From the NCBI RefSeq assembly GCF_900106835.1, contig NZ_FNNR01000007.1, positions 1-64,000 on the forward strand: a stretch of DNA of 64,000 bases. The letters are read 5' to 3'. Numbering within the stretch: position 1 is the stretch's first letter; every line of letters starts with the position of its first letter. Under the pieces are notes generated by a model. That model saw only the letters and a program-made list of their open reading frames with translations, was not told the DNA's origin and searched no databases. Shown here piece by piece: positions 58,696 through 64,000 of this stretch. The stretch comes from Arthrobacter sp. cf158 (lineage in GTDB: Bacteria; Actinomycetota; Actinomycetes; Actinomycetales; Micrococcaceae). The position numbers and the translations under genes are program-made.

Positions 58696-60633
58696 CTACC
58701 GCGCCAGAATGCTACGGGCAATCTCATCAGCATCGCGGAGGGTCCGCTGTCCGCTGGCGTAGGCTGGCCCGGTGCGGGGTTTCGCTTCCGCAGCAATGGC
58801 TGTTCCCCACTGCGAGGCGGACAACTGAAGACCCAGAACGTACATTCTTTCGGTGACCGATCCGTTGGCCGCCAAGGGCCGGTACGGGTGCGGTTCAACA
58901 TCCAGACCAGTGGTCTGCATCGGCGTGCCCTCGGCACCCATCATGATCTTGGTTCGCACCAGCCCGTCCGCCATGAGCTGCTCCAGCAACGGCGAGAGGT
59001 TGATGCCCACGCGGTTGGCGGGAGACATCGCCTCAATCAAAGTCCGGGCTTCAACGGGCGCATCATCCACCCACGGCGAAACGGCCCGGAACACCTTGGC
59101 GCCCCGGTCCACACTGAATTTCGGGTCCGGTCCAACAAAACTTACGACGCCGGCACGAGCCAAAGCGGCCAGCTGTTCCGAACGCAGCGCAGGCGCCCCG
59201 CTGGCCAGACCTTCGACGAAGGATTCGAACCAGCCGCGCAGCCCTGCCAGCCACGATTCGTCGGTGATACCACCGTCAGCCACCACGGATTTGAGGATTG
59301 CCCGGCCGGTATGGAGGGCACCAATGGCCATCTTGACGGGGTCCGCTTCGCCCAAAGCCGATCGCCGCGCATCATCATCCAGGTACGCCGTGATGGCCGC
59401 ATCCAGCTCACGCCGGGATGCGAAGGACCGGCCGGCCAGCGGCGCGGCAAGGCCACGGAGATTCAGCCGGCGGGAGGCGACGACGTGCTTTTCAACAAGG
59501 TCTCCCACATCGCTTTCCCATTTCGCGGTGGTATGCGCATGTGGTTGGAGGGCGTCCTCCAGATCCGCAAGGAACTGCGCCGGGTCCTTGATGGCCGCGG
59601 GTTGGGACCGGGCCAGGGTGGAATAGTAGGCCCACAGCGCGTCGCGGTGCAGGAGGGGCCAGAGGTCGTGATCGAAGCCGGGTTGGATTCCGGCCGCCCG
59701 GAACCGGTCCACGGCGTCCTCGGTCAAGTAACGCATGGTGATGCTGCTGGGGTAGTAGCCTGCCAGCCCTGCCTTGGCCCGGTAGGGCGTGCCACGGCGG
59801 GAGGCAGCGATAATCCTGGGCTCCCGACCCGACGCCCGGTACTCCAGGACACCTGCCCCCGGCGAGCCTGCCTCAACGAACTTTCCGCCGCGACCTTCCG
59901 TGAGTTGGCCCATGACGTCGAAGAAATTCAAACCCATGCCCCGGACCAGCACGGGCTCATTGTCCGGCACACCCTGCCAGTTCACGTCCGCCGGTGGCGC
60001 CGGAGGGAAATACAGCAAACCCTGCTCATCGGCCGCCCTCTTAAAGGACCGCTGCTCGGGATTCAACCGCGACTCGATGTGGCCCAGCGCCAGGACCACG
60101 GAACCGACGGTGAGCGTCGCGCCGCTGGCGAGTTCGACGTCGAACCCCTCCGCAACGGGACGCGCAGCAACGGCGAGCGTCCGGTGGAAGGCGACCTCGA
60201 CGCCGTCGGGCAGCCGTTCCAGCAACCCTTCCAGGGTTTGGCGCAAGTAGCGCCCGTAGAGCGCACGGCTGGGGAAGTTAACTGACTCGAGCGTCGCCAG
60301 CTCCGCCTTTTCGGCGTCGTTGAGTCCCACGCCATCACGACGCCGGGCCTCGCGCCATTGATCGAACGAACCACCCGCCAGCGGCGGTGCGAGCCTGGGG
60401 TCCTCGGGGATAAGCGTCGGGTAAAACGACTGAGTGTTCATCAAATAGAGGCGTGACTGCTCCGGCTGCCACACGTGGCCTGAACCCGCCGGGTAAGGGT
60501 CCACGACGTCAATACGCAGCGTGCTGCCTTCAACGCGCTCCGCCGCCCAATTCGCGAGCAACCGCTCAAGGACGCTGGTGCCCCGAGGGCCTGCCCCCAG
60601 CAGGGCAACACGGTTGGTTTGGGATGTAGCCAC
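58696..60633 (-). CDS. FAD/NAD(P)-binding protein (NAD_binding_9 type)
   Basis: The roughly 645-residue protein starts with a Rossmann dinucleotide site (RVALLGAGPRGTSVLERLLANW). Further blocks are RIDVVDPYPAGSGHVWQPEQSRLYLMNTQSF and the second-site strand GSVVLALGHIES. GTG 60633 (VATSQTNRVALLG) was chosen; the open frame to 61644 covers the divergent peptidase gene. Homologues are usually called hydroxyacylglutathione hydrolase-like or simply FAD/NAD(P)-binding; the reaction is unknown. It is divergent from the S9 peptidase gene. Confidence 0.8.
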   Translation of the reverse strand: MATSQTNRVALLGAGPRGTSVLERLLANWAAERVEGSTLRIDVVDPYPAGSGHVWQPEQSRLYLMNTQSFYPTLIPEDPRLAPPLAGGSFDQWREARRRDGVGLNDAEKAELATLESVNFPSRALYGRYLRQTLEGLLERLPDGVEVAFHRTLAVAARPVAEGFDVELASGATLTVGSVVLALGHIESRLNPEQRSFKRAADEQGLLYFPPAPPADVNWQGVPDNEPVLVRGMGLNFFDVMGQLTEGRGGKFVEAGSPGAGVLEYRASGREPRIIAASRRGTPYRAKAGLAGYYPSSITMRYLTEDAVDRFRAAGIQPGFDHDLWPLLHRDALWAYYSTLARSQPAAIKDPAQFLADLEDALQPHAHTTAKWESDVGDLVEKHVVASRRLNLRGLAAPLAGRSFASRRELDAAITAYLDDDARRSALGEADPVKMAIGALHTGRAILKSVVADGGITDESWLAGLRGWFESFVEGLASGAPALRSEQLAALARAGVVSFVGPDPKFSVDRGAKVFRAVSPWVDDAPVEARTLIEAMSPANRVGINLSPLLEQLMADGLVRTKIMMGAEGTPMQTTGLDVEPHPYRPLAANGSVTERMYVLGLQLSASQWGTAIAAEAKPRTGPAYASGQRTLRDADEIARSILAR

Positions 60634-60693
60634 GCTCAAGCCTAACTTCTGCGTGACTTGCTTACCGTTGAACACTGTTGCTTGGATGGGGCC

Positions 60694-62925
60694 ATGACCA
60701 CCACAGAAGCTGATCAGACGCCCCTTCGCCGGAATGACACCGCGACGGCCTCCGGGCCGCGCCACGCAGCGGATGTCGCGCCCGAACCCACGGATGAAAA
60801 CGTATGGCTCGAAGACATCCACGGCGAGGAACAGCTGGCGTGGGTCCGCGAGCAGAACGCGCGCACCGAGGATTTGCTGCAGGATGCCGAGTACGAGGCC
60901 GTCGAGGCCGGCATCCTGGAGGTCCTCGATTCCACTGACCGCATCGCCATGGTCAACAAGCGCGGAGACTACTACTACAACTTCTGGAAGGACCAGGACC
61001 ACCCCAAAGGGCTCTGGCGCCGGACTTCGTGGGACAGCTATCTCTCCGACGAACCCGTCTGGGACGTGCTGCTGGACATCGATGAACTCGCCGCCGCCGA
61101 AGGTGTTGAATGGGTTTTCCACGGCGCAGGATTCCTCCGCCCTTCTGACGGCAACGAATACCGCCTCGCCATGGTTTCGCTCTCCCCCGACGGCGGCGAC
61201 GCTGACCGCCACCGCGAGTTCGACGTCGAGTCCCGCACCTTTGTGGACGGCGGCTTCGACCTTCCCACCGCAAAGGGCAACGTCAGCTGGCTCGACGCCG
61301 ACACCCTGCTGGTGTCCAGCACTGCCGAAGGTCTGCCCGCCACCAGCTCCTCCTACGCACGGACGGGCGTGAAGCTTCGCCGCGGCCAATCCCTTGCCGA
61401 CGCTGAACGGCTCTTCGAAATCCCCGAGGACCACATGCTGGCCATGGTGGCCCACGATTCGACGCCCGGATTCGAGCGTACTTTCGCTGTTGATTACATC
61501 GACTTCTACAACCGGAGCACCTGGCTGCTGCGCGAGGATTCGTGGGTGGCCATCGACGTTCCCACGGACGTGAACATCAGCGCCCACCGTGACTGGCTGC
61601 TGTTCCGTCCGCAGAAGGACTGGGAAGTTGACGGCGTTGTCCACCCTGCAGGCTCCTTGCTGGCCGCCGGCTTCGACTCTTACCTGGCCGGGACCAGGTC
61701 ATTGCTGGTGCTGTTTGCCCCCGATGCCCACACCTCCCTGCAGTCCTGGAGCTGGACCAAGGACTACCTGCTGCTGAACCTCCTCCGGGATGTGTCCTCC
61801 GAGATCCGGGTGCTGGATCCGTCCGTTCCCGATCCTGACGGCGGATGGGCATCCACTGTGCTGGACGCCTGCCCTCCCTTGCACGACGTCAATGCTTACG
61901 CCGTGGACGACGAGGACCTGGGCCCTGCCGGCAACGACTTCTGGCTGGTCGCAACCGGTTTCACCACGCCCACCACCCTGACACGGGGAACGTTGGGCCG
62001 CGATCCGGATGAGCAGTCCAGCGGCGTGGCCAGCCAGCACGCAGTGGTGAAGCGATCGCCGTCGTTCTTCAACGAAGCCGGGTACGAGGTCCAACAGCAC
62101 TTCGCCGTCTCTGCTGACGGCACCAAGGTTCCGTACTTCCAAGTGGCATCCAAGGATCTGGTTCTTGACGGCCAGAACCCCACCCAGCTCTCCGGATACG
62201 GGGGCTGCGAGATTTCCCGCACGCCCGCTTACAGCGGGTCGGTAGGACGGGCCTGGCTGGAACGCCGCACTCTGGGCGCCGCGTCCGACGACGGCACAGA
62301 GTCACACTCACGTGGTGGCGTCTACGTTGTGGCCAACATCCGCGGCGGCGGCGAATACGGCCCGGCCTGGCACCGCGCCGCCCTGCAGGAAAACCGGCAC
62401 CGCGCCTACGAGGACTTCGCTGCGGTGGCCAAGGATCTAATCTCCCGTGGAGTGACCAGCCGACGCCGGTTGGGCTGCGTAGGCGGCTCCAACGGCGGCC
62501 TCCTGGTGGGCAACATGCTCACCCAGTACCCCGAGCTCTTCGGCGCTGTTTCCTGCGGGGTACCCCTCCTGGACATGCGCCGCTACACCAGGCTTTCCGC
62601 AGGGTATTCGTGGATTGCCGAATACGGTGACCCCGATGTTCCTTCCCAGTGGGAGTTCATCAGCACCTTCTCGCCGTACCACCTGCTCCACGACGGCGTG
62701 GATTATCCGGAGACCTTCATCTGGACTGCCACGTCCGATGACCGTGTGGGACCCGTTCAGGCACGCAAGATGGCGGCCCGCATGCAGGCCATGGGAATCC
62801 GCAACGTCTGGTTCCACGAGGCCCTTGAGGGCGGACATGCCGGAGCATCGGACAACAGGCAGGCCGCCGCACTGCAGGCCAGGAGCAACCACTTCCTGTG
62901 GCGTTCACTGGCCGGGAGCAACTGA
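60694..62925 (+). CDS. Prolyl-oligopeptidase family (S9) serine peptidase
   Basis: The roughly 743-residue cytoplasmic peptidase has an N-terminal propeller (from DENVWLEDIHGEEQLAWVREQNART) and a C-terminal alpha/beta hydrolase domain. The nucleophile is in LGCVGGSNGGLLVGNMLTQYP (about residue 610). The Asp is in FIWTATSDDRVGPVQARKM and the His in EALEGGHAGASDN. It cleaves short peptides after proline or a similar residue. The start at ATG 60694 (MTTTEADQ) was preferred; a further in-frame start lies at 60658. Confidence 0.92.
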   Translation: MTTTEADQTPLRRNDTATASGPRHAADVAPEPTDENVWLEDIHGEEQLAWVREQNARTEDLLQDAEYEAVEAGILEVLDSTDRIAMVNKRGDYYYNFWKDQDHPKGLWRRTSWDSYLSDEPVWDVLLDIDELAAAEGVEWVFHGAGFLRPSDGNEYRLAMVSLSPDGGDADRHREFDVESRTFVDGGFDLPTAKGNVSWLDADTLLVSSTAEGLPATSSSYARTGVKLRRGQSLADAERLFEIPEDHMLAMVAHDSTPGFERTFAVDYIDFYNRSTWLLREDSWVAIDVPTDVNISAHRDWLLFRPQKDWEVDGVVHPAGSLLAAGFDSYLAGTRSLLVLFAPDAHTSLQSWSWTKDYLLLNLLRDVSSEIRVLDPSVPDPDGGWASTVLDACPPLHDVNAYAVDDEDLGPAGNDFWLVATGFTTPTTLTRGTLGRDPDEQSSGVASQHAVVKRSPSFFNEAGYEVQQHFAVSADGTKVPYFQVASKDLVLDGQNPTQLSGYGGCEISRTPAYSGSVGRAWLERRTLGAASDDGTESHSRGGVYVVANIRGGGEYGPAWHRAALQENRHRAYEDFAAVAKDLISRGVTSRRRLGCVGGSNGGLLVGNMLTQYPELFGAVSCGVPLLDMRRYTRLSAGYSWIAEYGDPDVPSQWEFISTFSPYHLLHDGVDYPETFIWTATSDDRVGPVQARKMAARMQAMGIRNVWFHEALEGGHAGASDNRQAAALQARSNHFLWRSLAGSN

Positions 62926-63097
62926 CAGGTTCTGCTGGGCCCCGAATTCTCCCGGGCTCCGATTCGATGGTTCCCTGCGTGGACGCCCGTGCGAACGGCT
63001 CATCCCGCAGCGAAGCATCGAAATGGGCGGGAGAATAACTGCGTTTTGCGCTGGGCCGTAGGTTCTGCGTATCCTTGGTGGGCTAGCAATAGCAATT

Positions 63098-63185
63098 GGA
63101 GACGTGCCAGAGCGGCCGAATGGGCTTCACTGCTAATGAAGTGTGGGGCACAACTCCACCGGGGGTTCAAATCCCCCCGTCTCCG
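63098..63185 (+). tRNA. tRNA-Ser (anticodon GCU)
   Basis: The 88-nt class II tRNA has acceptor stem GGAGACG/CGTCTCC, anticodon stem-loop CTTCA CTGCTAA TGAAG (anticodon GCT at 63132-63134), a long variable arm and T loop TTCAAAT. It reads AGC and AGU serine codons. No CCA is encoded. Confidence 0.97.
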
Positions 63186-63191
63186 CGAATT

Positions 63192-63215
63192 GGTCCCGGT
63201 TTTCGAACCGGGACC
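63192..63215 (+). terminator. Terminator of tRNA-Ser(GCU)
   Basis: GGTCCCGGTT (63192-63201) and AACCGGGACC (63206-63215) form a stem closed by a TTCG tetraloop and followed by TTTT. Confidence 0.92.
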
Positions 63216-63223
63216 TTTTGCGT

Positions 63224-64000
63224 TTAAGTGCGCTTCACTCCACCGCTGACTTCAGCTCCGGCGTGCCGGTGAAGCATCAGGCTGTCCACAGTGCTGATCA
63301 GCATGAGCACAGCCATGGCGATGAACGCCCCCTTGTAGGCCGCCACCTGGTCCGCCCCCAAGAGATGGGTGCTCTCAAACAGGCGCAGGAACAGGGCACC
63401 CACCGCGATCCCCGCCGCGGCCGCCAACTGAACAAGTGTTGCCGAGATCGCGTTGGCCGAGGGCAACTGTGCCGGGACGATGTCTGCGTATTGCACGGAG
63501 GCATAGGCGGAGAATCCGATGGATCGGAAAGCACCGCTGAACAGCAGCAAGGCAAAGATCAGAGGCTCGGGTGTTTGGGCGTCGAGGAAGGCGCACAACC
63601 CGAACGTCACGGCCGACGCGAACGAGGCAAAGACAAGTACGGGCTTGAATCCAAAACGCCTGATCAGGGGCGTGGTGGCCGGCTTGATCCCGATGTTGCC
63701 CACAAAGACCGCTGCGACCATCACACCAGCCTTCAGAGGATCCCAGCCAAAGCCATCCTGGAACATCAGGGGCAGCAGGAAGGGGACTGAACTGATGGTC
63801 AGCCGGTAAATGAAACCGCCGGTGGACGTCGCCCGGAACGTTCTGGTCCCGAAGACACTGAGGTTGAACAGCGGCACTCTTGCCTTACTCATCCACCAGA
63901 CAGCGCCGGCCAGGGACAGCACGCCGGCACTCACCACCACAACGGCAAGCACGTTGGAGGCATGGCCACCCAGGGTTTCCAATCCCACCACCAACGCGCC
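63224..64000 (-). CDS. MFS transporter, C-terminal part (cut by the window edge)
   Basis: At least 256 residues of a drug:proton antiporter-like MFS carrier (14-segment EmrB/QacA class) are present. Segments such as NVLAVVVVSAGVLSLAGAVWWMSKARVPLFNLSVFGTRTFRATSTGGF, LLPLMFQDGFGWDPLKAGVMVAAVFVGNIGIKPATTPLIRRFGFKPVLVFASFASAVTF and a final helix are visible. The start is outside the window. It converges on tRNA-Ser. The substrate cannot be assigned. Confidence 0.85.
   Translation of the reverse strand, partial: GALVVGLETLGGHASNVLAVVVVSAGVLSLAGAVWWMSKARVPLFNLSVFGTRTFRATSTGGFIYRLTISSVPFLLPLMFQDGFGWDPLKAGVMVAAVFVGNIGIKPATTPLIRRFGFKPVLVFASFASAVTFGLCAFLDAQTPEPLIFALLLFSGAFRSIGFSAYASVQYADIVPAQLPSANAISATLVQLAAAAGIAVGALFLRLFESTHLLGADQVAAYKGAFIAMAVLMLISTVDSLMLHRHAGAEVSGGVKRT

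Noticed and set aside
58567..60285. 572-codon open frame on the plus strand
   Set aside because: It is antisense to the FAD/NAD(P)-binding protein gene and runs over the glycine riboswitch leader; no domain is visible.
60634..61644. Roughly 337-codon N-terminal extension of the FAD/NAD(P) protein
   Set aside because: It lies over the divergent S9 peptidase gene; the Rossmann motif begins just after GTG 60633.
36636..63185. tRNA genes as integration sites of a mobile island
   Set aside because: No integrase and no direct repeat of a tRNA 3' end was found near any of the three tRNAs; each is followed by its own terminator.
63224..64000. Truncated or broken MFS gene
   Set aside because: The frame is open to the window edge, so the missing N-terminal half is most simply explained by the cut.

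Overview
The window reads as a chromosomal segment of a high-GC actinobacterium of the family Micrococcaceae, most likely Arthrobacter or Paenarthrobacter. That rests on the actinobacterial 16S 5' end at the left edge, the GlgE-type glucan pathway, the carD/ispD/ispF/cysS/rlmB block, the senX3-regX3/phoU/gpmA block, and a proteasome activator (Bpa) ending in GQYL. This is an inference from gene content; no database was searched. I see no prophage, transposase or plasmid genes.

Layout. 1-640: the 5' end of a 16S gene (minus strand), its leader and promoter, then a terminator. 639-10924: glycogen/trehalose metabolism, with glgE-treS-[maltokinase-glgB fusion] on the minus strand and glgP divergent. 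11016-16789: an accessory block between glgP and glgX. It holds a four-gene cassette (small secreted crystallin-like protein, lipoprotein, peptidoglycan-binding adaptor, MacB-like ABC exporter) and a secreted guanyl RNase with its barstar inhibitor. 16815-20163: glgX, a divergent nitrilase-family amidase, and two opposed arrays of a 32-bp intergenic repeat. 20164-25013: rlmB, cysS, a small lipoprotein, ispF, ispD and carD. 25292-32156: a lipoprotein, regX3-senX3 facing phoU across a PHO-box-like site, gpmA, a methyltransferase, a DUF2516 protein and a PLP sulfur enzyme. 32240-37941: tmk-holB-TAP-like hydrolase, a HAD phosphatase, tRNA-Thr and a DUF6226-like protein.

38058-43603 looks like a catabolic cluster for an amide or N-acyl amino acid: an M20 amidohydrolase, two membrane proteins (one DUF5058), a divergent amidase and a double-domain Lrp/AsnC regulator. 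43803-50281 holds an aldo-keto reductase, bpa and its partner, ybdD-cstA, padR and a quinone oxidoreductase. From 50383 on there are two tRNA-Ser genes, a two-domain VOC protein, a septum-formation-like lipoprotein, a 1510-residue secreted nuclease/5'-nucleotidase, an amino-acid permease behind a tandem glycine riboswitch, an FAD/NAD(P) protein, an S9 peptidase and the C-terminal half of an MFS transporter cut by the window edge.

How the parts work together. TreS, maltokinase, GlgE and GlgB convert trehalose to branched alpha-glucan, and GlgP and GlgX degrade it. SenX3-RegX3 and PhoU sense phosphate, and the secreted nuclease/nucleotidase could release phosphate from extracellular DNA. The most promising undescribed systems are the crystallin-like peptide/ABC export cassette (11016-15602) and the DUF5058 two-component permease with its hydrolases (38058-43603). 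Short in-frame 15-bp tandem repeats occur in or at the end of three genes here (bpa, cstA, the DUF5058 gene).
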